64,000 nucleotides of DNA from Molossus alvarezi (GCA_037176705.1 JBAWUJ010000054.1:496001-560000), one strand, 5' to 3'; shown: positions 33,201 through 45,316, counted from the stretch's first letter. Numbers and translations: made by a program. The notes: generated from the sequence alone by a model not told the origin.

Positions 33201-33596
33201 GGTGGGAATGCAAACTGATGCAGCCACTATACAAAACAATATAGTATTACCTCAAAAAATTAATAATTGAACTGCTTCTTGACCAGTTGATCGCACTTCT
33301 AGGAATATACCCTAAGAAGCCTGAAACACCAATCAGAAAGAATATATGTACCCCCATGTTTGTAGCAGCACTATTTACAATAGCTAAAATTTAGAGATAG
33401 CTCAAATGTTCATCAGTTGATGAATGGATAAAAAAGTGGCAGTACATATACACAATGGAGTACTATGCAGCTGTAATAAGAAAGATCTCCTATTCGTTGA
33501 GACAACATTGGGGGACCTGGAAAGTATTATCTAAGTGAAGCAAGCCAAACAGAGAAAGATGAGTATCATATGATCTCATTTATTTGTGGAATATAA
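30284..33596 (+). pseudogene. L1-D ORF2, remaining endonuclease, RT and C-terminus
   Basis: Text is readable in changing frames: [23 protein letters not shown] (end of endonuclease), [21 protein letters not shown] at 31837 (the FADD active site is intact here), and the C-terminal region to a SLICGI end with stop at 33594-33596. Many frameshifts and stops; not translatable as one protein. Confidence 0.86.
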
Positions 33597-33840
33597 TGAA
33601 CATAACAGTCTGAGGAATATGGTTGTCCCAGAGATGTGGAAGTAGAATACAGACTGTCAATCCCCCGAAGAAGGGGTGGTGGGGGAGAAATAAACCACAG
33701 AACTTATATGCATGTATGCATGAACAATGGACATGAACAACACAGCTGGGAACAGGGTGGGGAGGGTTTGGGAGGCGGGTATCAGTGGAGGGAAAGGGAG
33801 AAACATCTGTAACAAAAATAAAGAAATCAGTTAAATAAAA
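30284..33840 (+). mobile_element. L1-D, 3' part (rest of ORF2, 3'UTR)
   Basis: Picks up at caaggaaacagagaccctaaatgaagc, directly downstream of the endonuclease position where L1-D2 inserted. It runs through the RT and C-terminal domains to the stop near 33596. The 3'UTR ends in the acaaaaataaag...taaataaaaaaa tail. Confidence 0.9.
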
Positions 33841-33849
33841 AAATATATA

Positions 33850-33970
33850 ACCAGTGGACATAAACAACAATGCTGTGAGGTGGTAGGTATTGAGAAGAAG
33901 GTTTCTAGGGGTGAAACATGAGAAACATCTGTAACAAAAATAAATTGATTAATGAAAAATAAAATATATA
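33850..33970 (+). mobile_element. Very short L1 3'UTR tail
   Basis: About 120 bp repeating the L1 3' end (gacataaacaacaatgctgtgagg ... gagaaacatctgtaacaaaaataaattgatta) directly after the L1-D tail. It is a severely 5'-truncated insertion or a partial tail duplication. Confidence 0.7.
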
Positions 33971-34014
33971 ATACATACTTAATTGTTGTGACATGAAGAA
34001 AAAAAGGAGTTAAT

Positions 34015-34230
34015 ATTTGCTCAGTTTGTCCCAAGCATTTTGATAAGCACTTGACATATGTTATTGTTTTTTTTTAACCCTCAAAATATTCTACAATGCA
34101 GATATCATTCTTCTCGTTTTATATATGCAGAAAATGTGATCAGAAATGTTAACTAATATATCCAAAATAAAGCAGCTAATAAATGCCAGAGCAGCGATTC
34201 AAACCCAAATCTTTGTGACCTCTCTACCCA
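34015..34230 (-). mobile_element. MIR SINE
   Basis: The plus strand shows the reverse complement of MIR: cccaagcattttgataagcacttgacatat, gcagaaaatgtgatcagaaatg, agctaataaatgccagagcagcgattcaaaccc. Nearly full length and strongly diverged. Confidence 0.75.
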
Positions 34231-35759
34231 TGTTCTTACCTTCTCTTCTGTATGGAATAATCTTAGAGTTGTTGTTGGGAAAAATACATACAGTTTTTGG
34301 TCAGTTTGGTAGTTGTTTGATGACACTGCCTGGGAACATTAGTATAAGCAGCTAGCAACTTTGCCTAGGAGAGAAGAATATTATGTCCTCGGCCACATGC
34401 TTGACATGGTGGATACTGTGTTTCACCATATAAATCACATGGGGCATACAGTCCTAGTACAGTTAGTTCTGAAATATGCCACAATCAACAAGTGTTAGAA
34501 GAACCTGGCACTTCAGTTCTTGATCCAAGCAGAATCTATTTCCCAAACTGACCAATGCACATGGTGGCTGCCAGTCATACTCAGAATGGTTTGACATGCT
34601 GGTGGATTCTTGATTATTGTCCAGTTCGGTGGCCCAGTTCATCTCAAGCCCTCATCCATGGGTGGGATAAATGGACACCTGAATCTACAGCCAGTGGAAC
34701 CTGACAATTGCAAGCCACCCTTGTATACTTCATTTGAAGGCTTACTCAGAGTGAATAATGCCACCATCCGCATTCCTGTCAGCCTTCTGTAGCTAGAAAC
34801 ACACAATGTTCCACTCTACTATATAGGTGGGCAACAAGGGGATATTTGGCTACTTAGTATCCACACTTCATTATTGTTTTTTGAATTTTTCACTGCTAGT
34901 ATCAGTAGGGACAGGGCTCCAACTGAAAAACACGATATTTACTCTTCCTGATCATGGGATTAGGTCATGGACATATAATTTGTACTATACCAACCAAACA
35001 TCTCAATCTCTGAAACAAATAGAACAACAACAACAACAACAAAAACAGGGAAATTTTAGAAACTTCCCAGTGGTGGGATTAGTAATAACAGCATCACCAA
35101 TGATAGTATCACTCTCACCAGTTTGTTCTTGGAGAATGACCTTAAATGGACAGGGTAGATGGACACATAGGTCTGGGAAGCCCTGCCAGTCACAAATCAT
35201 CTTTCAACAGTTCAGTTTGAGGAACCTTTCAAATGACTGGAGCAATTGATACCTACCACCCACATTCCACATTAACCTTGGTCTTATCTGGTTGGAAACC
35301 CACAATAAACCACTGTATTATGTACTAGGTAACAGGGGTTGTGGTTGACTGCACAGCATCTATACTTTATTCCTATGTTGGCTGGGACTCTGACCAATGA
35401 GCTTCACTTGCTTTTTGCCCCACCCTGGTTTGCCAGCATTGACATTGATTTCCAACATTTTCTTCATAAATTCTTCCCTTTTTAACTAATCATAGGCTCA
35501 TTTTGTTATTTACAATCAAGAATCCTAAATAGGTGTTTTGAAAACTTAGCTTTGCACATGATAATACATGTATGACTCTCTCTCTCCAACTCCCTGACAT
35601 TCCTGGAATCTTGAACAAATACTCTGAAAATCATCAGATTATTATGAACTAAGAAAGAGGCATTTTCCACCCCAGAATTGCAACTGACTTAAGGGTATAT
35701 CTACTGTCCATTTCCTCCTTTCACCCCCTTCTCTCTTCCAACATTGCTCTCTATGCCAG

Positions 35760-35990
35760 CCCACACTTAAAACTTTCTCTTAGATTTCTTTTTTCCTCAG
35801 GAACTTTCTCTCACTGAGCACAGATTGAGTAAGGTGGCTCTCCCCCCATGGCCTTGGAATTGCCTATTTGAGCACACTATCACATTGATGTAAATTTATA
35901 TTCAGTTCACTTAATTGACTTTTATATAAAACTGGTTGCTCCTTAAGGGCAGAACTGTGTCTGATTCATCTTTATATTCTTATATGACAA
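35760..35990 (+). mobile_element. L2-like LINE 3'-end fragment
   Basis: Ttctctcactgagcacag and ggttgctccttaagggcagaactgtgtctg match the L2 3' pattern (a 'tcagtgaggcc' block, then 'gctccttgagggcagggactgtgtc'). Highly diverged; moderate certainty. Confidence 0.45.
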
Positions 35991-36185
35991 GACTGTGTTA
36001 CACAAATACCCCAAAATAGAATCACTGCAAGAGTTAGAAGGTCCAATTCTCTGGAATAATATGGAAGAAGCATTCATCAGATTTGCAGCCTCCTCTGCTG
36101 TGGTCTCAGTTCTGTTAAGTAGAAGAGGGATCTTGAAATATAGCAGGACTATGACAGCCTTCACATCATAATCTTTGGGGGCTAT

Positions 36186-36665
36186 ATTAGTTTTTTATTG
36201 TTGCTGTAACAAGTTACCACAAACTTTGTGTTTTTAAATAATAAATTTGTTATCTTACATTAGTGAAGGTCAGAAGTCCGAAATGGGTCTCATTGGGTAA
36301 AAATCAAAGTTTCATCAGGGCTATGTTCTTTCTGGAAGCTCTTGGGGGAGAATCCATTTTCTTGTCTTTTCAGCTTTTAGAGGCTGCTCACATTCCTTGG
36401 GTCATGGCCTTCTTTCTTTAATTTTTAATTCAGCAACATAGCATTTTCAATTTTCTCTCTCACTCTGATCTTCCTACTTCCCACTTATAAGAACTCTTGT
36501 GATTAGATTTGTACCAAACAGATAATCCAAGATAATCTCCCCATCCCAAGATTTTATGTTAATAACTGCTAGATCCCTATTGCCATGTAAGAGTAATATA
36601 TTCACAGATGTTAGAATTAAAACATAAAAATTTGGGTGGGGCATCACTATTCTGCCAACTAAAGG
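36186..36665 (+). mobile_element. ERVL-type solo LTR (MLT2-like), non-coding fossil
   Basis: The left end ttagttttttattgttgctgtaacaagttaccac, the middle gaaggtcagaagtccgaaatgggtctcattggg, tctggaagctcttgggggagaatcc and the right end tttgggtggggcatcactattctgcc follow the known MLT2 LTR layout. No internal proviral genes are present in the window, so it is a solo LTR. Old: many substitutions. Confidence 0.65.
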
Positions 36666-37452
36666 AACCACTGTCTTGACAGTTAAAACTTTGTCTATCA
36701 GAACCACTTAGAAAAATCTCAATGCTCACAAATGTGGATCTCTGAAGGTGCCTAGAATTTGCCTGTCAATGAATGAATGCATATTTTTAAGAAGTGTCAA
36801 AGTTGATCAGATTGTCTCATGTCTCTGGCATAGCTAATGTTATTTAGATTTATTGAGGTATAACTGATAAATAAAATTATGTATATTTAAAGTGAGCAAT
36901 ATGAAGATTTTATATATGTATACATTTGAAAATGATTAGCATAATCAAGTTATTCATATACCCATCACATAGTTAACTTTACAGTATTATTAATCAGTCA
37001 GTATACTGCATATTAGATCCTCAAAACTTATTGTCTTGGTATTCAAAGTTTCTACCCTTTGACCAGAATTTCCCTATTTCCCCCCAGGCCTCTGATAACC
37101 ATGCTGACTCTTTTACTCTCTGTTTCTACTAGTTTCACTTTTTCTTCTTTCAGTCCACAAATATGTGAGATCATACAGTATTTGTAGTTCTCTGTCTTAC
37201 CTATTTTACTTAGTTTAATGTACTCTGGGTTCATCCTATTATACCAAATGGTGGGGTTTCCTTCTTTATATGGCTGAATAATATTCCATTGTACATATAT
37301 AATATTTTATTTATCAATTCATTTATTGATGGATACTTAGGTCATGCCAATGTTTTGGCTATTATGAATAATGTTGCAATGAACATGGAAGTGCAGATTT
37401 TCCTTCAAGATACTGATTTTATTTCCTTTGGGTATATACCAGAAATGGCATT

Positions 37453-37518
37453 TTTTTTTATCCTCACCTGAGGACATTTTCCCATTGCTTGTTCAGGTAG
37501 AGTGGGAGGGAGAGAGAG

Positions 37519-37555
<37 letters not shown>

Positions 37556-37713
37556 TCAATGTGAAAGGGACACATCGAGTGGCTGCCACCCATATGACCA
37601 GCCAGGGTCAGGGACAAACTGCAACTGAAGTACATGCCCTTAGCAAGAACCAATCCCAGGTCTCTCCGAACTGCTGGCCAACACTCTAACCACTGAGAAA
37701 ACCAGCAAGGGCA
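37453..37713 (-). mobile_element. VES SINE (family A)
   Basis: Minus-strand copy with poly-T, atcctcacctgaggac tail hairpin, GA tract (37509-37552), ggctgccaccc block and the tRNA-like head (aaccactgagaaaaccag). Near-matching duplications ataccagaaatgg (37436-37448) and ataccagtaatgg (37714-37726) flank it. Confidence 0.88.
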
Positions 37714-37757
37714 ATACCAGTAATGGTATTACTGGGTCATATGGTAGTCCTCTTTTT

Positions 37758-37968
37758 TAAAAAAAAAAATTATTAATTTTTATGCAGAGAGGAAGGTAGA
37801 GAGAGAGAGAGACATTGATGTGAGAGCAATACATTGATGGGGTGCCTCCTGCATGCCTCCTACCTCAGATCAAGCCCACAACTTGAACATGTGCCCTGAC
37901 TGGAAATCAAACCAGCAGCCTTTTGATGCATGGGACAACACCCAACTGAGCCACATTGGACAGGGCAG
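37758..37968 (-). mobile_element. VES SINE (family B)
   Basis: Minus-strand copy: A-run, gacattgatgtgagagcaatac, gcctcctgcatgcctcc, gtgccctgactggaaatc and the head (cccaactgagccacattgg). Flanks tagtcctcttttt (37745-37757) and tagtcttattttt (37969-37981) are a decayed duplication. Confidence 0.82.
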
Positions 37969-37984
37969 TAGTCTTATTTTTGAT

Positions 37985-38215
37985 TTTGGGGGAGTAATAT
38001 ACACATTATGTGATCCCAGAAGGAGAAGTAAAAAAGAAATGAGCAGAAAACATTTTTTTAAAAGTAGTGGCTGAGAACTTCCTAAGTCTGGGGAGTGATA
38101 TGAACATCCAGGTACACAAAGCTTATACAGATTCAACCAAATGAGGTTTTCAATGGGACACATTATAATAAAACTCACATACAAAAAATAGGGAATTTTG
38201 AAAGGAGCAGAGGTT
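37985..38215 (+). mobile_element. Ancient L1 ORF1 fragment, sense
   Basis: gatcccagaaggagaag, gtagtggctgagaacttcctaagtctgg, gatatgaacatccaggtacac and aatgggacacattataataaaactc correspond to the ORF1 RRM/CTD region of old mammalian L1s (GVPEGE, MAENFPN, PRHIIIKL). Its orientation is opposite to the ancient L1 on its left. Confidence 0.65.
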
Positions 38216-41080
38216 GAGAGTAGAACAGAGCAATCTCCCTTGGTTCTGTGGCTTTAGGCCAACTTGGTACTTCCAAAATCCACATATGCAGGGGTCCTCA
38301 AAAAAAGCTGAACATCATCAGGACCTTCTTTACTTATTTTAGATTTCCCCCCACTTCTAATCAAACCCCCATCCATTTTACTGCTTTTAGTTCTCATATT
38401 TCCCATAATTTTTGTTATACCCATTAGTATTTTGGGTATATAGTCTTTTGGGCTCCCGACTATAGGCTCAATCTCTAGGACATGGGCTTGGATTTGCCCC
38501 ACTGCTTCTCTTTACTTGTGACTACATTAGGGGGTGGTGGGTAGAAATTCATTGAAATCAGTTTTGGAAATAAAGTAGAGCTGCTTCAAGCAGATCAAGT
38601 GGTTGAGATGATGTACTCATGGTTTAGTCTCTCTCACTACACTTCTTTGCTCTGCTTACCCCTGCTTAGGCTCTACTCTTCAAATAAGCTTTCTTCACAT
38701 GTCAGGGAAGATGGCTTCCCTCACATCTGCACAGTTTAGCAACTGCAATGGATAAGAGAATCTTCCCTGCTAACTCAAGGAGAAAAGTCTCAGGAAGAAT
38801 GATGATTGGCCCTGTCTGGTTAATAAGCTTCTTGAACCAATCCTTTAGTTTGGGAGTGCACTGTGCAGAACCAGGCCATATTCATAGCCAATGGCTTGGG
38901 GTGCAAGTAGGTGGCTGAAACTGTGGTTAGTAGCTTTTCTCAAAGCACATAAAGTGAAAGAAGAGTGCTCCAATGGAACAAAATGTTGTTATTAGAAAAA
39001 GGATGAGGAAGATAAGAATGTCTCTCTGACAAAACATGAACTTTCACTGTATTCCAAAATATTCAATACAGTTGTTTACAAATCCTGATCACTCGATTGA
39101 GCAAGCTCACACATGTACTGACATAAACAAAGAAATAATTATTTTTTCTTAAAGCATGTGGTAAAGAGCAAGACAACATCGAAAGGATATTCAGTAACTG
39201 AAGGAAACTTTATCATGCCAGCCAAAGCTCCTTGAAAAGCTCCAAGATGTTTGGGATTTCTCTCCTTCATTAACTGCAGACCTCTAACAGATGTGGCATG
39301 AATGAAGACATGAGGGATCTAAAAAGGTAGTACTTTAATTCTACTAGAAACAGCAGAGAAGATTGCCTTTTGCTTTGCAATTGCAGTCAATGAATCAGCT
39401 ATCTAAGATTAGGATTTTGTAGGTAAAAGAGTTCTTGGTGATAACAAAGACAACATGGTGAACATACAAATAGCTGAAGTGAAATAGAAATAAGTGACAT
39501 TTGCTGAAGAAGAGAAGAAACTCTCTGGTCAGTTGTCTGTGTGGACAATTAGGTTTTATAGAATGACAACACTTGGGACAATGAAGAAGGTTAGTAAACT
39601 TTAATGAATATGGTGAATAGATTAGGAAGCTACTAGAATACAAACACAAGGAAGAATAAAGAGTAATAAAGCTAAATATCATGTGCCTGAAAAGAGAAGC
39701 AACTTTGTAAAACAGTGGAAGAATATTAGTCCATACAGTCATAGACCACAGAGGGAAACTTAGTTTTGTATAAGAAGTAACTAAACAATACCCTATATGT
39801 AAGCTTAATTTCTCTTCTCTGAAATTTGTGTGACTTTGAGTGGAATTCTTTATAGTAATATCATAAGGCAAATGAGAGGAAGGGTGGCTCTAAATTTTCA
39901 ATTTTGAAATAAATGTGATTATGGATACTGGCCTTCAAAATATTTCTAGAAGACAAGCACAAAAGATAGTTCAATAAGTACTCCTTATCCTATTGCCATT
40001 AAACTATGTCCCCACAAAGCATTACCTTACATAGCATCTGCTTCTGACCTATACCATGGGTTGTTAAATGAATGATATTCAGGAGAAGTTTCTGCATGTG
40101 AAAAAAAGAACCCATGTCTCTTATGACTATATAGCAGAGTTAATATAATGCCCACTGAGAAATAAAAAGTGGACAGGTATTAGTTGCTAAAAAGCCACCT
40201 AACAGGGTACTTCTTGTGACTTTCTCTCCTGTAGATGGAAAAAAAGAGCTTCACATAGACATGCCATGGTATTGGCCCTGACACCACTACAGATTATGAG
40301 CCTGAGCAAGAAGTGACAAAGAAGGAAGAGGGAGATTTCCCCACTCCATCAAGATAGTATATGAATAGGCAGTAAATACAACTGAACTTGGCCTTTTTGT
40401 GTTCTGAGATCAGGCTTGAAGGTAAGAAGATACAACAGAAAGGACATCCAGCATATTCTTATTAATCTGGTATAAAGCTAAAGAAAACTGTCTCTAAATC
40501 ATTACTGTTAGGTAATATAATAACTATGACCTGATTTGTTGATTCCTTATTTTAAACATTTTACCTGCATAATATGATTTAATGTTCAGAGCTCTATAAT
40601 ATATATTATTGTTGTTATATAAATTAGAAAACTGAAAGTGATTGCACAACTAGCAGGTGATAAAACCACATTATAAGCCAGGAATCTACACTCTTAGCCA
40701 ATATTTTCTACTGCCTCAGAAAAAACTTTTTCCACATGTTGCTTAATAACTCTGGGATATGTGTAACATATACTTGGGGGAGGTGAATGTCCCTGTATAA
40801 AAACTACAATGTCCCTGTATAAAAATGGAGGGATGTAAAACAGATAGTTACTAAATTGCCCCCCTTTCCCAGCTTTCTTTACAGGACTATGACTTGAAAG
40901 AACTAAGAAAGAGTCAATGAAAGCCCACACCAATTCATTGTGTTTTGGAGATGAGAATATACCAGAGGTTTTAACCACAGGGAATAAAAACAGCATAAAG
41001 AAAAAAATTTGCAGCTATTTGGTCAAAGAACAAAATCTGGGATTTGACACACACATATTCTAAAATCAGGTCTAGGTACA
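38216..41080. other. Longest unique-looking stretch, no gene recognised
   Basis: About 2.9 kb with no L1 or VES sequence. It contains one MIR (40535-40690) and a 23-bp direct repeat (40785-40826). The longest open frames are a 158-codon minus-strand frame at 39395-39871 and a 100-codon minus-strand frame at 40694-40996. Neither shows a domain or coding-like conservation that I can see. No splice-bounded exon pattern or CpG-rich promoter is apparent. Confidence 0.55.
40535..40690 (-). mobile_element. MIR SINE fragment
   Basis: Reverse complement of MIR: acattttacctgcataatatgatttaatg, ttagaaaactgaaagtgattgcacaactagcagg, aaaaccacattataagccagg. Strongly diverged. Confidence 0.65.
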
Positions 41081-42586
41081 CAGAGTAGCTGACTGGATAA
41101 GAAAGCATGATTTACATATATGTTGTTTACAAGAAACCAACCTCACAACAAAAGACTCACATAGGTTGAAAATGAAGGGATGGAAAAAAATCTTTCAAGC
41201 AAATGGAAAGCAAAAAAAAAAAAAAAAACAAACAAACTTGAGTAGCAATACTCATATTTGATAGAGTAGAGTTCAAAATGGAGACCATAACTAGAGACAA
41301 AGAAGGCCACTACATAATATTGAAAGTATCTAACTAACAGAAAGATATAATCTAGGTAAACATGTATGCACTCAATATAAAAGCACCAACATCTATTAAA
41401 AATCTTTTGCGGGACATCAAAGAAAAAATCAACAGCAATACAATCATAGCAGGGGACTTAAACACCCCAAATTTCAGACATACACAGCAGAAATTTCACT
41501 GACACATTACCTAAGGCAATAGAAACAAAAGAGAAAATGAACACATGGGACTACCTCAAACTCTAAAGCTTCTGCACAGTGAAAGATACAATCATCAGAA
41601 CGGAAAGGCTAACCACTGTATGGGAGAGCATAATTGCCAATGATATATCAGATAAGGGGTTAATTTCCAATACATATAGAGTGCTCATGCAACTCCAGAA
41701 AAGGAAGACAAAGAACTCAATTGAAAAATTGGCAGGAAAATCTAAATAGGCACCTCTCCAAACAGGACATACAAATGGCTAAGAGACATATGAAGAAATG
41801 CTCATCATCACTTATCATCAGAGAGATGCAAATTAAAACAAAAATGAGGTATCTCCTCACACCTCTCAGAATGGCCGCCATCAACAAATCATCAAACAAC
41901 AAGTCTTGGCGAGGGTATGGAGAAAAGGGGACTCTAGTGCACTGCTGGTGGAAATGCAGACTGGTGCAGCCACTATGGAAAACAATATGATGTTACCTCA
42001 AAAAATTAGTAATTGAACTTCCATTTGACCCAGTGATCACACTTCTAAGAATATACCCTAAGGAGCCTGAAACATCAATCATAAAGAATATATGTACCCC
42101 CATGTTTGTAGCAGCTCTATTTACAATAGCTAAAATCTGGAAACAGCCCAAGTGTCCATCACTAGACAAATGGATGAAAAAGCTGTGCTACATATACACA
42201 ATGGAGTACTACGCAGCTGTAAGACACAAAGATCTCTTATCCTTTGAGACTACATGGAGGGACCTGGAAAGTATCATTCTAAGTGAAACAAGCCAAACAG
42301 AGAAAGACAAGTTTCATATGACCTCACTTATTTGTGGAATATAATGAACATAACAGTCTGAGGAATGGGGTAGTCCCAGAGACGTAGAAGTGGGGTACAG
42401 ACTGACAATTCCTAGAAGAGGGGGTGGTGGGGGAGAGATAAACCACAGAACTTATATGCATGTATTCATGAACAGTGAACATGGACAACAAACTGGGGAA
42501 AAGGCAGGGAGGGAGGGGAAGGGGGGAATCAGTGGGGGGGAAAGGAGAAACATATGTAACAAAAATTTATTAATAAAAAAAATTAA
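41080..42586 (+). mobile_element. L1-M, L1 with 2.5-kb internal deletion in ORF2
   Basis: Sense L1 starting in the endonuclease (agtagctgactggataagaaagc at 41082). At 41472/41473 the text jumps from ggggacttaaacacccc (GDFNTP position) to aaatttcagacatac, about 2.5 kb further along ORF2. It then continues through the C-terminus (stop at 42342-42344) and 3'UTR to an A-rich tail. The 5' end is truncated. Confidence 0.88.
41082..42344 (+). pseudogene. L1-M ORF2 relic (endonuclease joined to C-terminus)
   Basis: Endonuclease text with an A-run (41214-41228) in the lysine tract, then C-terminal text: [20 protein letters not shown] and [20 protein letters not shown] (two knuckle cysteines replaced), KKPE region changed to [21 protein letters not shown], end SLICGI. 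The reverse transcriptase is absent because of the internal deletion. Confidence 0.85.
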
Positions 42587-43130
42587 AGATGGAACTTTTA
42601 TTTAACTCAGTGATCTCACTTGTAGCCTAAAACACCAATAAGAAAGAATATATGTACCCCCATAGCAACGCTATTTACAATACCTAAGATCTAGAAACAG
42701 CCCTAATGTTTATCAGTAGACAAATGAATTGCAAATTTTAGTACATATACACAATGGAGTACTATGCAGCTGTAACAAAAAAAATCTCTTAGCCTTTGAG
42801 ACAACATGGAATGACTTAGAGTATTATTTTAAGTGAAACAAGCCAAGGAGAGAAAGAAAAATATCACACGATCTCAGTTATTTGTAAAATATAATGAACA
42901 TAACAGTGTGAGGAATGGGGCAGTCTCAGAGATGTGGAAGTGGAGTACAGACTGACAATCCCCAGAAGAGGGGGTTAGGGGGAGAGATAAACCACAGAAC
43001 TTATATGCATGTATGCATGAACAATAGACATGGACAAGAAAGTTGGTGACGGGGTGTGAGGGGGGAATTGGGGTGGTGAAAGGAACAAATATTTGTAACA
43101 AAAATAAATTAATTTATCAAATAAAAAAGT
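42587..43130 (+). mobile_element. L1-N, 5'-truncated L1 3' end
   Basis: Starts at gatggaacttttatttaactcagtgatc (ELLFNSVI-like ORF2 C-terminus) immediately after the L1-M tail. It continues through the ORF2 end and 3'UTR to gtaacaaaaataaattaattt. About 540 bp. Confidence 0.85.
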
Positions 43131-45307
43131 GGAGGAACATAGGTATAAAGGGAAAAATGGCAATAAATATCAATAATAACCTTGAATGTAAATAGATTAA
43201 ATGTTCAAATTAAAATACAGAGGATTGCTAAATGGATAAGAAATCATGACCCATATATATGCTATCTATAAGAGACCTATCTCAGAACACATGATTCACA
43301 CAGGCTACATGTGAAGGGATAAAAAAATATATATTCTATGCAAATAGAAAGAAAATATAAAAATAATAGTGTAGCAATAATTATATCTGACAAAATAGGG
43401 TTGAAAACAAAGGCCATAATGAGAGACAAATAAGATCATTAGATAATGCTAAAATGATCCATTCAACAAGAATATTTAACTCTTGTAAACATATATGAAC
43501 CTAATATAAGTGCACCTAAATATATAAAGAAAATCTTGGTGTATTTTAAGGGAGAGATCAACAGCAATACATTCATAATAGGAAATATTAACACCCCACT
43601 TCTATCACAGTATAATTCATCCAGACAAAAATAAATCAACAAGGAAACAGTGATTTTAAATGACCCATTAGATCACATGGATTTAATTAATATTTATAGA
43701 ACTCTTCATCACAAAGCAGCATATTATACATTTGTCTCAAGTGCACATAGAACATCCTCGAATATAGACCACATGTTAAGTCACAAAATAAGTTTTAACA
43801 ATTGAAGAAGATTGAAATCATATCAAGGATCTTCTGGGATCACAATTGCATGAAACTAGAAAACAACTACAGAAAGAAAGAAATCTTTAATCAGGCTCAA
43901 AAACAGTCAAACACAAGGAGGATAAACAATGTGTTGTGAAACAATGAATGGGTGACTAATGAGAACAAGGAAGAAATCAAACATTACTTAGAAACCAATT
44001 AATGAAAATGAAACACAACAACCCAAATTATGGGACACAATGAAAACAGTCCTGAGAGGGAGCTTCATAGCATTACAGGCCTACCTAAAAAAGCAAGGAA
44101 AATCTCAAATAAACAATCTAATGCTACACCAAATAACTAGAAAGAGAACAACAAACAAATTCCAGACAGAGTAGAAAAAAATAATAGATCAGAGTAGAAA
44201 CAAATACAGAGACTAAAGACACAATATAATAGATTAATGAAATCAATAGCTGATTTATTGAAAAGATACAAGACTGAGAAATCTTTAATCAGGCTCATCA
44301 AGAAAATAAAAGAGAGTACCAAAATAAAAGAAATCAGAAATGAAAGAAAAAAATGTAACAACTGATATTATGGAAACACAAAGGATTGTAAGAAAATACT
44401 ATAAAAAGCTGTATGTAAACAAATTGGACAACTAGAGCGAAATGGAAAATTTGCTAGAAACATACAATCTTCCAAAATTGAATCAAGAAGAATCAGAAAA
44501 CCTGAATACACTGATTATAAATAATAAAATCAAACTAGTAATAAAAAAAAAATTCTTAGCCAGCAAAAGCCCTTGACCAGATGGCTTCACAGGCAAAATT
44601 TTTCAAGCATTCAAAGAATAAGTAACATCTCTTCTTCTCAAACTATTCCAAAAAATTCAAGAGGATGGAAGCCTCCCAAGCTCATTTCACAAGGCCAGTT
44701 GTATCCTAATTCCAAAACCAGATGAAAACACTACAAAGAATGAAAATAATAGCCCAGTATCTCTGATGAACAAAGAAGTTAAAAGCCTGAACAAAATATG
44801 AGCAAACCGGATCCATCACTACATTAAAAGATCATACAACATGAACAAGTGGGATTTATTCTGAGGATATATGGTTGATACAATACAAAAATAAAGTTTA
44901 ATATATCACATAAAAGAGTGAAATATAAAAACCATATGATCATATCAATAGATGCAGTAAACACATTTGATAAAATCTAGCACCCATTTATAATAAAAAC
45001 TCTCACCAAAGTAAAAATAGAGGGATCATACCTCAATGTAAGAAAGGCTGTATATGAAAAATCCATAATCAACATCATCCTCAATTGACAGAAACTAAGA
45101 GCATTTCCCTTAAGAACAGGATCAAGACAAAAATGCCCACTTTTGCCACTCTTATTTAACATAGTCCTGGAAGTCCTAGCCACAGCTATCAGACAAGAAG
45201 AATAAATAAAAGTCATCTAAACTGTAAAGAAGGAAGTAGGAACTGTCATTATTTACAGCTGACATGATATTGTACATAGAAAACCTTAAAGACCAAAGAT
45301 AATTGTT
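43131..45307 (+). mobile_element. L1-G, plus-strand L1, left part
   Basis: Starts in the ORF1-ORF2 linker, with ORF2 ATG at 43157-43159. It runs through the endonuclease and RT up to the FADD region (ctgacatgatattgtacatagaaaacc). It is split by L1-Y inside ccaaagataattgtt. The rest resumes at 51252. Confidence 0.88.
43157..45307 (+). pseudogene. L1-G ORF2, endonuclease and first RT part
   Basis: Begins MAINISIITLNVNRLNV-like. Motifs are readable but decayed: the catalytic Glu region reads IRDLSQ (Glu lost), GDFN reads GNINTP, and FADD reads TADMI. The [21 protein letters not shown] stretch at 45130-45185 survives. It is more diverged than the L1-Y insert it carries, which fits the nested order. 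Confidence 0.82.
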
Positions 45308-45316
45308 TTTTTTTTT

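Larger units (their letters stand above)
33971..36186. other. Non-L1 DNA with MIR and L2 remnants, no gene recognised
   Basis: Contains a MIR (34015-34230, minus), a CAA microsatellite (35020-35040) and an L2-like 3' end (about 35760-35990). The 140-codon open frame at 34827-35249 includes a glutamine run from the CAA repeat and matches no family I know. 34380-34810 may be old LTR sequence but is not identifiable by eye. Confidence 0.5.
36843..37985 (-). mobile_element. Ancient L1 (L1M-type) 3' end, minus strand
   Basis: 3'UTR of an old mammalian L1 (attgaggtataactgataaataaaattatg, atgtatacatttgaaaatgatt) followed by the reverse complement of the ORF2 C-terminal end (ggctgaataatattccattgtac, tgatggatacttaggtcatgcc). 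It is interrupted by two VES SINEs of different families. Confidence 0.75.

Noticed and set aside
34827..35249. 140-codon plus-strand open frame with a glutamine run
   Set aside because: The run comes from a CAA microsatellite. No recognisable domain; the surrounding DNA looks like old repeat debris.
38254..38502. 82-codon minus-strand frame starting MGQ, faintly like a retroviral gag start
   Set aside because: Beyond the first three residues nothing supports gag, and no LTR, primer site or pol sequence is next to it.
39395..39871. 158-codon minus-strand open frame in repeat-poor DNA
   Set aside because: The protein is rich in F, L, S and H with no domain, no good start context and no neighbouring exon signals. 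AT-rich random sequence can give such frames.
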